A DNA stretch of 64,000 bases, taken from the NCBI GenBank assembly GCA_030278955.1, contig JAOANR010000014.1, positions 28,533,453 to 28,597,452 on the forward strand, written 5' to 3'. This DNA comes from Hygrophila difformis. Lineage: Eukaryota > Streptophyta > Magnoliopsida > Lamiales > Acanthaceae. Each line of letters begins with the position of its first letter. Within the stretch, counting starts at the first letter, position 1. The notes beneath the pieces are model-generated. The model searched no databases. It was not told the DNA's origin and was given only the letters and a program-made list of their open reading frames with translations. Positions 10,683 through 22,284 of the stretch are shown here, one piece after another. The position numbers and the translations under genes were made by a program.

Positions 10683-11900
10683 ATGGCACCCAGAGGAAGA
10701 GGAAGGACTCAACCCGCTCCCCAAACCACTACTGAAACTCCTACTGAGACACTACCAAACGTCACGGAACCGATTCAACCTGAGGTGGAACAACCCCAAG
10801 GTGCGCAGGACGCCCCCGCACCGAACAATGTGGGCGATCGCCTTAGGACGATAGAGGAAGTGTTGATTGCGCTCGGAAACGCGCAAGTCAACCAGGGTCA
10901 AGCTACGGCGGTACCTCCGCCCCAAGCTCGCCCTAACTACCTGGCGATGGTGAATCCTTACCAGCCGCCCCACTACGCTGGTGAGGAGGATCCAGCTAAA
11001 CTGGAAGAGTGGATCCGGACCTTCGACAAGCTGCTGGGAGCAGTTAAATGTACGAAAGGAGAAAGAGTGCATGTCGCCTTATACTACTTGGGAGGCGAAG
11101 CTGACGACTGGTGGCAGGCGACGCAAGCCAAACTGACTGAAGATGACGAGCCCTACTCGTGGATGGAGATGATGGAACTACTCAGGGATCGATTCTATCC
11201 CTTGAGTACTAAAGCTGCCATGTACGAAGAGTTCCTGTCGCTGAAGCAAGGAGGCCAAACGGTGCAAGAATACTACACACACTTCAAGGAGCTAGTGAGG
11301 TTCGCACCAAGGCTAGTGCCTACTGATGCGGAAAAGGCACAGAAGTTCGAGATTGGATTGAACCTGTCTGTGCGCAAGGTGATCGCGGGGGTACACTACC
11401 CCGATTTGCAAGCTGTGTATGACCGCGCTGTGGCGGTAGCACGTGTGCAGCAGCTGAAGAGAAGGGTGAGTGGGGAGTCCAGCAGGGGTCCCCAAGACAA
11501 GAGAAGCCGAGACTCAAGAAACGAGAACAACACTGGAAGGAACGAACAACGCATAGGGTCGAATAGGCCCCAACAAAACAACACTGGGAGGAGGTTCAAC
11601 CAAGAAGATCCGGTACCGCCTTGCCCGAGATGTGGACGACCCCATCTGGCAAGGGGATGCCCGCAACAAGGCGCCTGTTTCCGATGTGGTCGAATGGGTC
11701 ATGTTCGATGGGATTGCCGAACCAGGATCGAGAACATAACGAAAAGGGACGATTTGGTCACGGGGCAAGAACCGCCTCAAAATCAAAACGGGCGAAACGG
11801 GAATAACCAAGGGTACAGACCCTCTCAAAATAGGCCGCAGAACCAGAACCAGAACCAACGACCTCCGCCCCCTCAGAATCAAAACCAACAACAAAATTAG
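10683..11900 (+). CDS. gag: Gypsy-A gag polyprotein
   Basis: A 405-residue capsid/nucleocapsid protein. The N terminus is basic and proline-rich (MAPRGRGRTQPAPQ). A retrotransposon gag domain spans roughly residues 85-245 (PPHYAGEEDPAKLEEWIRTF, YYLGGEADDWW, RFYPLSTKAAMYEEFLSLKQ, QEYYTHFKELVRF). A basic linker and two cysteine-histidine clusters follow: CPRCGRPHLARGC and the canonical C-x2-C-x4-H-x4-C knuckle CFRCGRMGHVRWDC. It ends at a TAG in a Q/N-rich tail. The same frame then continues to 12003 and, if Mar-1 is removed, runs on into the protease, so the TAG probably replaced a CAG in a single gag-pol frame. Gypsy-C carries a clear relative (30639-31757). Confidence 0.93.
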   Translation: MAPRGRGRTQPAPQTTTETPTETLPNVTEPIQPEVEQPQGAQDAPAPNNVGDRLRTIEEVLIALGNAQVNQGQATAVPPPQARPNYLAMVNPYQPPHYAGEEDPAKLEEWIRTFDKLLGAVKCTKGERVHVALYYLGGEADDWWQATQAKLTEDDEPYSWMEMMELLRDRFYPLSTKAAMYEEFLSLKQGGQTVQEYYTHFKELVRFAPRLVPTDAEKAQKFEIGLNLSVRKVIAGVHYPDLQAVYDRAVAVARVQQLKRRVSGESSRGPQDKRSRDSRNENNTGRNEQRIGSNRPQQNNTGRRFNQEDPVPPCPRCGRPHLARGCPQQGACFRCGRMGHVRWDCRTRIENITKRDDLVTGQEPPQNQNGRNGNNQGYRPSQNRPQNQNQNQRPPPPQNQNQQQN

Positions 11901-12306
11901 CAGCCAAATGCGAATCAGCAGGGCAATCAGGGACGCCCTATGGGGAGGCTGAACGTGGTGAATCAAGCGGACGTGCCTGCGCAAGGAGAAGTGATGGTAG
12001 GTACTCCCTCCGTCCCGCGTAACTTGTCCTGTTACTGTTGGGCACGAGAATTAAGGTGGGATGGGTTAATGGAAGATGATGGGGTCCACACATTTTAATT
12101 ACATCGAGTCAGCAATTATACATTCATTCACCGTTTACATAAATTAAAAGAAGCAACAAATTTGCCAACGTGTGGGGCCCACCCGTTTCCCACCAAATAA
12201 TTTTTTTACAGTACAGTACATCTTCAAATTTCAATTTTCCCACAAACAACTCAGAGTTCCCACCTCCAAAACACTGCCCGCAACGAAAAAAAAAAAACTG
12301 AGAGAA

Positions 12307-13842
12307 ATGGGGAAGAAGGATCTGTCAACAGAGGAGAGGAATAATGTGATTCAGTTTCTTCTTCAGCACAGCAGCAATGGGAAGCCAATCAAAGGAAAGA
12401 TGACTGAAGCTGCAACAAAGTTTTCCATCAGTCCAAGAACGGTGAGTCGACTATGGGCTGCTGCAAAGAAACAACAAGAAGAAGGTCAGATCATACATTT
12501 AGTAAGCAAGAAGGTTAGTCGATTGAGACAAAGAAAATGTCAAATAGATTTGGAAATAATTGCATCAATTGACCTGACTAAGAGAGGTACAATAAGAAGT
12601 TTAGCGGCAAGTATAAACTGTAGTAAAAGTACAGTTGGGAGGTGGGTGTCAAAGGGAATGATCAGAGCTCATACAAGTGCTCTAAAACCTGATTTAACTG
12701 CTCCAAACAAGTTGCTAAGACTACAATTTTCTCTTGAAGCATTAGAAGTGAATAGAGTCCTAAACTCTATCATGTTTAGAAGTATGAACAATACCATACA
12801 CATAGATGAAAAGTGGTTCTATATGACTAGGGGGACTCACAGATTTTACATGGCTCCTAACGAAGTTAACCCGTACAGGACATGCAAGAGCAAGAAATTT
12901 ATAACCAAGGTGATGTTCATGTGTGCAGTTTGTAGGCCAATGTATAAAGCAGATGGAAGTTTATTGTTTGATGGAAAAATAGGAATTTTTCCTTTTACTA
13001 AACAAGTTCCTGCACAAAGGAAAAGTAAAAACAGACCTGCAGGTACACTAGAAACAAAGCCAATTGACTCTATCACCAAGGATGTGATCAAGGACTGCTT
13101 GATCAACCAGGTATGCTAAACAAATGTTTCTCTTTTTCTTTTTCTATGTAAGCATACCTTATTTGAGATGCCATTACATTAGAGTTCTTAAATTTCACAT
13201 TTTGCTTTTATAACTTTCCATGATTTATAGAATAAAATTTTATATTGACACTTGAATATAAATTTCAGATTATTCCAGCCATTAAAGCTAAGTGGCCAAG
13301 TTCCACAAGCAAGCTAATCTATATTCAACAGGATAATGCAAAACCTCATATCAAAGATGAGGATCCAGATTTCAATCAAAGATGAGGATCCAGATTTCAG
13401 GATGGCGGCTAATTCAGATGGTTTTAACATCAAATTAGTGCAGTAGCCACCTAATTCCCCTGATACAAATGTCAATGATTTAGGTTGGTTCAGAACTATA
13501 CAATCACTACAACATCAGAGGGTGGCTAAAACAGTTGATGAACTAGTGAATGCAGTGGTACAATCATTTCAAGAGCTATCACACACAACTTTGAATAATG
13601 TTTTCCTAAGCTTGCAAGGATGCATGATTGAAATTATGAAGCTTAAGGGACATAACAACTACAAGCTGCCACATTTGAAGAAAGGCACATTGATTCGAGA
13701 AGAAAGGCTTCCCATTAACTTGGAAGTTCCTGAAAACCTAGTAAGAGAATGCATTGAGTATTTGAATGATGCAGCCAATGTTGAAGGGATAAGAGGATTG
13801 ATGCAAGACCTTGGATATGGTAGAATTTCTGGATTGGTTTAA
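12307..13842 (+). pseudogene. Mariner transposase (DD39D type), inactivated
   Basis: Exon 1 (12307-13110, start MGKKDLSTEERNNVIQFLLQ) holds the N-terminal helix-turn-helix DNA-binding region and the first catalytic Asp in HIDEKWFYMTR. A GT-AG intron (13111-13268) leads to exon 2 with the second Asp in IYIQQDNAKPH and the third in PPNSPDTNVNDLG. The 25-bp tandem duplication at 13350-13399 shifts the frame just after the second Asp. A TAG (13446-13448 region) replaces a codon just before the PPNSPD motif. The C-terminal part 13522-13842 is open again. The family inserts at TA by cut and paste; this copy cannot make an active enzyme. ATG 12307 is preferred over the upstream in-frame start at 12172 because it begins the conserved sequence. 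Confidence 0.92.
13350..13399 (+). repeat. 25-bp tandem duplication in the transposase gene
   Basis: Two adjacent perfect copies of a 25-bp unit beginning ATCAAAGATGAGGATCC. Since 25 is not a multiple of three, the duplication causes the frameshift. Confidence 0.97.
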
Positions 13843-14420
13843 TAAGTTGTTTTGAAGACTTTTGCCTGGTTCCATGTAAGAAACATGTTTGATATTTAAT
13901 CAACATGTTTTAAATGTAACCAATATATTTTGAATGCTACAAGGTCGCCTTTTTGCAAATGCAAATGTATATATATTCAACGAATTTCCTTTTGAAAGCT
14001 TGAACATGTCTTACAGTAAATAGAAAATCCCATAACACAAAAATGAAAGATTTTTCTAACAATACGGTTAGTTGACAGGCAACCATTCAAAGATTCAATC
14101 AATAAGTACAACAAATAAATTGAAGAAAATATGCACATAACAATATTCATCAATCCAATGGTTGAGACCTTATATTCAAGAACCTAACATGAAGCTATCT
14201 AAACTAAAAATAAAATCAGATTGCAGAACACCTAGAACAAAACGAAGAATGCACACCTAATCTCACCAACAAATATGTTACCCTCTTGATGACTCTCATG
14301 GAATTAAAACAAATGAGGGGACAACACCATTTTAAAACTAATGCAGGAACTTGCAGTAGTTTTAATGTTGCTATCAATGGCATACAAGGAAAAATTGTGC
14401 TTAGCGTAGGAATAATATAC

Positions 14421-16124
14421 CTCATATCTACCAGGATATAACTTCAAGGACACATAAAAGATGCCTGTGCTTGATTTCTCCATCTTTCTCTGCAGTTCAA
14501 CAAATACAAATGACACGGTATCCATTAGAAAATAGCTGACACATCAACTTAATACTTAAACCTCACCATTTGCTGTCTACAAAGTTAAATGTCAAATAGA
14601 ACTTAAAAATATCTCAGATAACCCTGGGATAATAAATGGGCCAAGAAATTATGGGCAAAAGTGGGTTAGAATAGACTTCAATAATGAAAATCATGTGCAC
14701 CAAATCAATGTACTGTAGGTTTAAAGTAAGAACAACTATCTGCCAAACTCATTCCAGATTTGTCAATCAATCACAATATTTATATCTTAAAAATCTATCA
14801 TGAGCAGTGTTCAAGGCACCTCGCATTTGAAACAAGACTGAATTGGTAACTTAAAAATACTGGACTATTATGACTAATGGGAATGTTGACAATCATAATT
14901 GTAGTTTGGTAAAATATTAACCGTGCACTGCATCATTGATTCATTATCTGATTATCTCAACTAGCAGTGTTGCAATTAAAGAGTAACTCACCTAAATTAT
15001 CAAACCATATTCAACCAGAATACTTTACCGACATCGTGTTTGCTTGAGTAAAAATTCAAGCAAATTGACATCAATCAATATGCTTTACATTTATAGGACC
15101 AACAACAAGACGCGAAAGAACAGGAGCAATAACCATTACAAGACTATGACAAGGTAAGGTATGGTCTCTGATTATAAGTGGATTCAATTGTATATATTCT
15201 TTTTCTAGCCTGTGGCATTCTTATCAAATCTCATACACAATAGTTAAGAATAACCCAAAAACCTAAACTAGGTTATAGTCAGCATAGAAAATGTTCTACA
15301 ATGATGATAAATAAACATGTTTCTCAGGGATATCAAAACAAAGTAGAGCCCCAATAAGATTCCGGCATTTGAAGAATATCTAACCTGAGTCGTCAATCCA
15401 TTAAAAGATCCATACAACAGAACCTCTGAAGCTGAATCAGGCCACACTATGAAGGTTGTTCCGAACAAGTTGTAATGGTTTATGGGCATCATCCATGTGC
15501 TTCTACTTCACCTCTACTAACCTGTGTGCATCACTGTCAAAGTAAGTAACCTCATTAGCTAAGTAAAAAATTCATTGCACTGCTATAGCTGGAAAAGTTT
15601 AAATTATCTTTTGACTTATGAAGCCAAACAAATTGATGGTCCTAGCTCAGCAACAAGATCAATTGAAAAGCTTGAAGAAGTACATTGTATTGACATGCTA
15701 ATCCCTATAGAAGAAATTAGAATCAATGTAAAATAGAAATTATCCAGAGAGAAATATTGGTCCAACATTAGCACTTAAATAGATGAGGTACACAATGAAT
15801 ATAAATCTAAGTTTCATCAAACATACAAAACTAACAAAAGGATCCAAAAAAAGGTCCAGTGGTGAAAATTAGTAATAGAAGCATTTACATATTACCTATG
15901 AAAAGCTTCGATCTTGTCCACACATAGGCTGCAAGCTTTGACAAAATCACACCAACAAAGAAGGTCTCACCACTGCCCAATATCCCTAATGCCCGGTTGC
16001 GTCCTCTCCCCAAATCAATCCTCCCCTTAATGCAGCGTCGCCTCTTCCCTCCTGGTGCCTCCACCCATCCCGCCGCCGCTCTCTGTCCCATCGAGCTCCA
16101 TCGCCATTTTGTATATCTGTGCAC
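14421..16124 (-). pseudogene. Captured CBM48/AMPK-beta-like domain gene fragment in Mar-1
   Basis: Reading on the - strand, an exon ending at 15385 encodes TTFIVWPDSASEVLLYGSFN then GLTTQ, with a GT donor directly after. About 0.9 kb further, exon 14489-14421 has an intact AG acceptor and GT donor and encodes RKMEKSSTGIFYVSLKLYPG then RYE. Together these are the first strands of a carbohydrate-binding module 48, as in AMPK-beta-related plant proteins that bind starch or glycogen. The following F-I-V-D-G-x-W part is missing. A possible upstream exon (about 16124-15890, with a GT donor) has a hydrophobic stretch, ALGILGSGETFFVGVILSKL; its link to the same gene is a guess. The fragment lies wholly between the transposase and the 3' TIR and keeps its introns, so it was captured as DNA. 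Confidence 0.7.
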
Positions 16125-16128
16125 GGAC

Positions 16129-16305
16129 GAGATGGTTGGAGTTGGTGTCTAAGGGCGGCACCGATCTGGAAGAAATGGCCGCGAATCGAGATGGTTAGAG
16201 TTGGTGTCGAAGAGTGGTGTCGATCTGGAGGAGATGGTCACGAATTGAGAGATGGTTGGAGTTGGAGTCGAAGGGCAGCGCCGATCTGGAAGAGACTGGG
16301 GAAGT
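16129..16305 (+). repeat. About 60-bp minisatellite, three copies
   Basis: Three consecutive diverged units starting GAGATGGTTGGAGTTGG or a close variant, at about 16129, 16188 and 16249, in the 3' part of Mar-1. Confidence 0.8.
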
Positions 16306-16418
16306 TGGAGACGAAGATAGATAGAAAACAGATTGGGTTTTGGGTTTGTACGACATAGATTATAAATTTAGATTAGTTGTTAATTAAATTAATTAACATA
16401 ATAATTATTTCTATTTTG

Positions 16419-16479
16419 GGAAGGAAGACAAGTATAGTGGGACACCTAAAAATAGAAAGGAAGACAAGTATGGTGGGAC
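16419..16479 (+). repeat. Subterminal direct repeat of Mar-1
   Basis: A 25-bp block with core AAGGAAGACAAGTAT followed by RGTGGGAC occurs at 16419-16443 and again at 16455-16479, the second overlapping the terminal inverted repeat. It may be a second transposase-binding or abortive end. Confidence 0.8.
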
Positions 16480-16489
16480 GGAGGGAGTA

Positions 16490-17294
16490 CATTTTATGTT
16501 TTGAATACGCCCCTTAGAATTCTGTTTGATTCTGGAGCTAGTTGCTCGATTATAGCATCAAGGATAGTACCTGAGTTAGATCTACCTAAGTGCGAGAGAA
16601 TTAGCTTAGGAATTCAATTGCCTTCTGGAGAAGTAGATCTTGCTCTAAACGATATAACAGAATTCCTATAGTGATAAAGAATGTAGAATTCTTCGCGAAC
16701 TTAGTAGAATTTAACTTAAGAGACTTTGACATCATACTGGGGATGGATTGGTTATCCCAGTATAAGGCGGTGATCGAATGCCAAAAGCAAAAGATCACAT
16801 TGTCAAAAAGTAGGGAAAAGAGAGTTATCTTTTACTCTCAGCCCCCTAAGAAGAGTAACAAAATCGTTAGCGCACTTAAACTAAGTAACCTGATGCGTAA
16901 GGGGTATGAACTATATGCGTGCTATGTGCACAACCTTGAGGCGGAAGAGAACAAGGTTGATAGCATACCAGTGGTAAGAGAATACCCGGACGTGTTCCCT
17001 GAGGACGTTCCGGGCATGCCACCTGAGAGAGATCTTGAATTCACTATAGATCTCATTCCGGGGACAGAGCCTGTCTCGAAAGCTCCGTACCGGATGGCAC
17101 CACTGGAAATGAAGGAGTTAAAAGACCAACTCGAGGAGCTGTTAGGAAAGGGGTATATAAGGCCGAGTACTTCCCCCTGGGGAGCACCGGTTTTATTTGT
17201 CAAGAAGAAAGACGGAGGACTACGTCTTTGTATAGATTACCGAGGGTTAAACCAAGTGACCATCAAGAATAAATACCCCCTACCGAGAATAGAG
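16490..17294 (+). pseudogene. pol: Gypsy-A protease and start of reverse transcriptase
   Basis: Continues the gag frame after Mar-1. The aspartic protease active site appears as ILFDSGASCSII (about 16516-16551), followed by [16 protein letters not shown] one-base frame change near 16640 separates this from the rest ([32 protein letters not shown]). The link and RT fingers follow: [60 protein letters not shown]. The frame is cut at 17294 by Gypsy-B and resumes at 35882 as [20 protein letters not shown]. Confidence 0.93.
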
Positions 17295-19861
17295 TGTAAC
17301 ACCCCGGTTTTTGGTCACCCAGGTCGGGATGTCACCGCCACATCTCCGTAGTAAGACACGGTTTCTCCGTGCTTACTAAAGAGATGCAAGGCTAGGTGTT
17401 GCAGTATTTAAAACATTTAAATCATTCAAATTAGCCCATACAATATAATTCGAAAATAATAATGTCATAGCGCAACGGAAATAATTGTTTTAGTATAGTA
17501 TCGCAGCGGAAAATATAAATAGGGCCGACATGGCCAAAACACGGGTTAAACAGGCCCGTTCATAATATAGCCTTGTACGAATTTAAAAGCAAAATAATAT
17601 TTCCCAAAAACCCCATGCATGAATCGTGCTCACGCATGCTCATTCCACATACTCTGTAAGAAAACGAATAAAAATGGTTTGGGTCAGCAAAACTTGCTGA
17701 GTAAGTTAACACATGCATGATCGTAGGGTTTAAAAGCCATAAATTTAATAGTTTAATAAAAGCATGATAATAGCATAATATTCAATTTAATCTAATCAAC
17801 TATCCAATAGCATAATATATTTCAGAGCTCTATTTAATAACACATATCGCATGATTTATAATAATAGCCATAATTTAAATAAGGCATTTAAATAATTTAA
17901 TTGGACAACAAACCTAATTTAATTTAATTTAAATTTAATTTAATATCCCCATTACATCCCAGATTCGGTATTTCAAAGTTTCACGATAGCATCGCGATAT
18001 CAACAAGTTTAGCCGGTAGCCCGGCGGCCGCAACCGTATCAGCCATACCCAGTACCACTCCGGAGCCTCGGGAAACCCATGTGGATATTCTCGAGAGTGT
18101 AGGATCTATATTTCGCCGTTTTGGCAATATCATATCTCAAGTTTAGCGCGCGGGGTCACCATCGTCCATTAAGGCACGAAGTGAATCGTTAGGGGCACCC
18201 TGCAGAGCACTCACCCCTAATTTTAATTTATCAAGTTTGTAAGGGGATTTAGCTTCAATTATATTTATTTAAAAATAGTATCTCAACTCATTTCAACCCT
18301 AAAGGTTAATTCCATGTTTCAACAAGATTTCAAGATTTTGTTTCCGGTAAACCACAGTTTACTCTAAAATTCGTCTAAAATCAGATTTAATTCCAAAAAT
18401 TCCAAAATTTCAAGACTGACTCAGAAACGTCGAGATCTACAACTTTCATGTTTTAACGTTTTCAATCCGAGATACCGAAATAGGTCAAAAACACTAATTT
18501 TCACAGAACCACAAATCTGTCCGAATTTTATATGTCACAGTCTAAAGATTTCGAATTCTACCATAGTAATTCAACTCCAAATTTGATGAAATTTTACAGA
18601 GATCATCTTAAGACAATTATCTACAACTTTCATGTTCGGCCAAAGATCTAAATCGGTCTGGAACCTATGTCAAAAACATGATCAAGATCATACCTAACTT
18701 CTGCCAAGAATTTCGAGATCTAGATTCAAGCAGTTCGGTTTCGGTTGGTTTTCACCTACCAATCGTCTCTAAAAATTCTCAAAAATTTACAGTAGATAGA
18801 TCTAAGTTTTAGGAATGTTTTTCGTGTTTTAAGTTTTTCCGTTTGAAGTCGTTTTAAGGTTCGGAAAAATTCATCAAAACTGTTGTGTCGGTAGAAAATA
18901 TAAGTTGGCAGACTTACGACTTCTTGTTAAATCTTTTAGTTTCGAACGTTTTAAAACCTCCCAAAACCATGTAAGAGTTAACTTACTGATTTTTGAATGT
19001 CCGGAATGTCTATTTCGGAGGCGTGGCTTCCAGATCACCGTTTCTCCTCTCCGTTCGTCGGGTTCTACGTTCTAGATCCAATTCAAGGTGTAGAGAGGAA
19101 AGAGACGGGGTTAGAATCCGTTTTCGGATTGAAACTAAGAAGAATCTGCTGGACTAGAACTTACCACACGTCGGAGATCCTTGGTTTTTCGTCCACGGCT
19201 GCTGCCTTGGTGTTCGATGCCTCCGTAGACTCCGGGATTTCGACTTGTGTGTGTAGAGAGTATCGTAGGGTTTTGAAAAAGAGTTTAGGCTTCCGAGGGG
19301 GTTTATTTATAGATGTCTAGGTCCTAGGGCGTCCAAAGTCTGACCCTAAGGGTCTTGAGTCGAGAGACGTTCAACCGAAAGTCGAAAAATCCGCGTTCGG
19401 GCGAGAGATTCGCGCAACGGGCGAATCTGTCCCTTGGCGCAGGGTTGGCGCGCGTTTCCCATTATTAGCGCGCGGTCAGCGCGCGGCCTGGACTCCGGTC
19501 CGGGCGGGTCGTGCGATCCGTCGTGCTTTTCCGCCTCTTTTTCGGGTTTCTATCCCTCTATGCTCTCGGATTCCAATTTCCGGACTCTCTTCGGGTTTAC
19601 GAAATAGGAACCCCGTATAATTTATGTTTGGACTCGAGTTCTCGAGTTCATTTATATCGGATACCCGTGTAACGACTTATTTGACTTTATTTAATTTTAA
19701 TTTCTTTTGTTTACTTAAATCTCTTTTAATTTCATTTCTTATTTCTTCTATATTTATTTATTTAATGTATTTGCTGATTTATTTATTATATTTATTTATT
19801 TATTATATTTATTTATTGTATTTATTTATTTATTTATGTTGTAAAATTCTCGGGTATTACA
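17295..19861 (-). repeat. Gypsy-B 3' LTR
   Basis: 2567 bp, reverse complement of the Gypsy-A LTR type: starts TGTAACACCCCGG and ends CGGGTATTACA on the + strand. It lacks a short stretch present in the partner LTR near 26580-26595, which explains most of the length difference. Confidence 0.94.
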
Positions 19862-20101
19862 GTCTACCCTCCTTAAGAATCAACTTCGTCCTCGAAGTTG
19901 TGTTTCGGCTTTTCTCGTGCTAAGGTCTTCTGTTTATTTTATTATTTTGTGACTGAACTTAGAATTAAGACTTCTAAGCTGCCTACGTACCCGATAAAGG
20001 GATCAAGCCATAACGTAGTTCAAAAGTTTACAAAAATGCACAAAAAATAGGTGGTATGACATACTCTCCCCCTTAAGATTGCAGTTATGTCCCCATAACT
20101 G
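19862..20101 (-). other. Gypsy-B 3' untranslated region with two polypurine tracts
   Basis: Next to the LTR lies the polypurine tract GTCTACCCTCCTTAAG (as its complement, 19862-19877). About 200 bp away is a second tract, complement CTCTCCCCCTTAAG (about 20064-20077), next to a TGTCATACC-like sequence. It ends with the stem-loop at 20082-20101. The same arrangement occurs in Gypsy-A. Confidence 0.8.
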
Positions 20102-22119
20102 TGTCGGTATCGGTTTGGAACAATGTCGGGTAGCGTTCTCTCATGTCGGATTCTACTTCTCAAGTTGCCGTCTCACTTTCGTGGTTTGACCAAAGAACCT
20201 TGATCATTTTGACGGTTTTGTTCCTCGTTACTCGTTCCTTAGTGTCAAGAATACGCACTGGGACTTCTTCATAAGTCAAGTCTTCATCGAGCTCAATTAT
20301 CTCCGGTTGAAGTACATGTGTCGGGTCCGGCACATACTTCTTTAGTTGTGAGACATGGAAGACATTATGAACTCGATCTAATTGTGGCGGTAAAGCCAGT
20401 CGGTAGGCTAAATTTCCGACTCGTTCTAGAATCTCGTAAGGTCCTATGTATCGAGGACTCAACTTTCCTCGCTTGCCAAAGCGCATCACCCCCTTCATGG
20501 GTGATATCTTTAGCATGACCCTATCTCCCACCTGAAATTCTAGGTCTCGTCGTCTCACGTCGGCATAACTCTTTTGACGGTCTTGTACAGCTTTCATTTT
20601 TCCTTGAATCACTTTGATTTGTTGAGCCATGTCTTCGATAAGTTGTGGTCCCACCACCACGGACTTATCGTTTTCTTCCCAGCTCAACGGGCTTCGGCAC
20701 TTTCGTCCATACAACGCCTCGAAAGGTGCCATGCCAATGCTAGCATGGTAGCGATTATTATAAGAGAATTCGATTAAGGGTAAATGGGATTCCCAATTTC
20801 CCTTAAATTCCAACACGCATGCTCTCAGCATGTCTTCTAGTGTTTGGATTGTCCTCTCGGTTTGTCCATCCGTCATCGGGTGTAATGCGGTGCTCATTTT
20901 GATTTGAGTACCGAGAGCTTTTTGTAACTCCGTCCAGAAATGAGAGACAAATCTACTGTCTCTATCGGAAATGATATCATGTGGTACTCCATGTCGTCGT
21001 ACCACATTATCAATGTAGGCTCGGGCCAATTGGTCCATAGTCCACGTGTCTTTCATTGGGATGAATATGGCCGTCTTCGTTAGCCTATCCACAATCACCC
21101 AAATCTTGTTCATGCCTTTAGGTGATCGGGGTAATTCCGAGACAAAGTCCATTGAGATGATATCCCACTTCCAACTTGGAATCTCTAGTGGTTGCATCAG
21201 TCCTAGGGGTTTATGTCGCACTGCCTTAACCTTTTGGCAGGTGAGACATTTCGCCACGAAGTTTGCCACTTCCTTCTTCATTCCCGGCCACCAATAGATC
21301 TTCTTCAGATCTTGTATAGCTTGTCACCTCCGGGATGTACGGAATATGGCGTGTTGTGCCCTTCCTTCATCAACCTTTGTTTCAACTCGGCACATTTAAG
21401 GGGCACACACCATCTCCCTTTAAAACGGATGCTTCCATCCTCGTGGACAGCAAATCCTATTGCCTTTCCTTCGGCAATATACCCTTTTATCTTCTCGAGT
21501 TTCGGGTCGCCCGGTTGAGCGAGTCGAATCTCATCCAATATTGGAGTTTATACGACCATGGCATTGATCGTTTCTCTCACTGTGCCAGGATGCACAAGTT
21601 CTAACTCCAATCTTTCCAACTCCATGTACAATGCCGGCGGAATTACCAACGAGTTTGTCACGTGTTGGGTTTTCCGACTTAGGGCATCGGCTACCACATT
21701 CGCCTTCCCCTCGTGGTATGCTATCTCTAAATCGTAGTCTTTAATGAGTTCGAACCACCTTCGCTGTCTCAAATTCAACTCCTTCTGAGTGAATATATAT
21801 TTCAAGCTCTTGTGGTCGGTGAACATTCGACACTTCCGCCCATAAAGATAATGTCTCCATATCTTTAGAGCGAAAACGACCGCTGCCAACTCCAGGTCAT
21901 GTGTCGGATAATTCTCCTCGTGAGGTTTTAGTTGGCGTGATGCATACGCTACGACTCTCGAGTCTTGCATCAAGACACAACCTAAACCTTCCTTCGAAAC
22001 AACGCTGTAAACTTCGAAGTCACCATTCTCTGATGGTAGTGTTAATACGGGTGTGGTTGTGAGTCGTTTCTTAAGTTCTGGAAACGCAGTCTCACACGCT
22101 TCGGTCCACTTGTATTTTG
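20102..22119 (-). pseudogene. pol: Gypsy-B RNase H and integrase remnant
   Basis: From 22119 downwards: RT connection ([12 protein letters not shown]), RNase H ([45 protein letters not shown]), integrase zinc-binding segment (H...YSVHPGGDKLY...CLTCQK), integrase core with D in SMDF, D in SDRDSRFVS and E in DGQTERTIQTLE, then the chromodomain-like tail. The frame is broken near 21540 and 21300. The tail's conserved tryptophan codon (T-A-T-W-E) is TGA here, where Gypsy-A has TGG. It encodes no active enzyme. The 5' limit at 22119 is an abrupt junction with unrelated DNA. Confidence 0.92.
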
Positions 22120-22188
22120 TAGAGCAGAGGAGGGATAAATAAATAGGAAAGGAAAATAAATAAATAAAAAAAAATTCATTTTTCGTGA

Positions 22189-22284
22189 CCCGCGCGGGGT
22201 CCGCGCGGGTTTTGGGGGTTTAGCGCGCGGCCACCGCGCGGCGCCCCCAGGGTGAAGAAATAGGGCTCGCGCCCCGCGCGAGCC
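22189..22284 (+). repeat. Cluster of GC-rich hairpins
   Basis: 22189-22209 is a perfect 9-bp stem (CCCGCGCGG) with a 3-base loop. 22264-22284 is an 8-bp stem (GGCTCGCG) with a 5-base loop. Between them lies a GCGCGCGG-CCAC-CGCGCGG repeat. This sits just upstream of the putative leader of the antisense ORF and resembles the CGCGCG block upstream of the LTR TATA boxes. Confidence 0.85.

Larger units (their letters stand above)
12004..16487 (+). mobile_element. Mar-1, Tc1/mariner element carrying a host gene fragment
   Basis: Flanked by TA (12002-12003 and 16488-16489). The terminal inverted repeats begin CTCCCTCCGTCCC and end GGGACGGAGGGAG, the typical termini of plant mariner and Stowaway elements. 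At 4484 bp it holds a broken transposase gene (12307-13842) and about 2.5 kb of extra DNA that includes exons of an unrelated gene on the - strand. Removing it with one TA rejoins the Gypsy-A frame as V-G-T-F-Y-V-L, which confirms the borders and the order of insertion. Confidence 0.93.
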
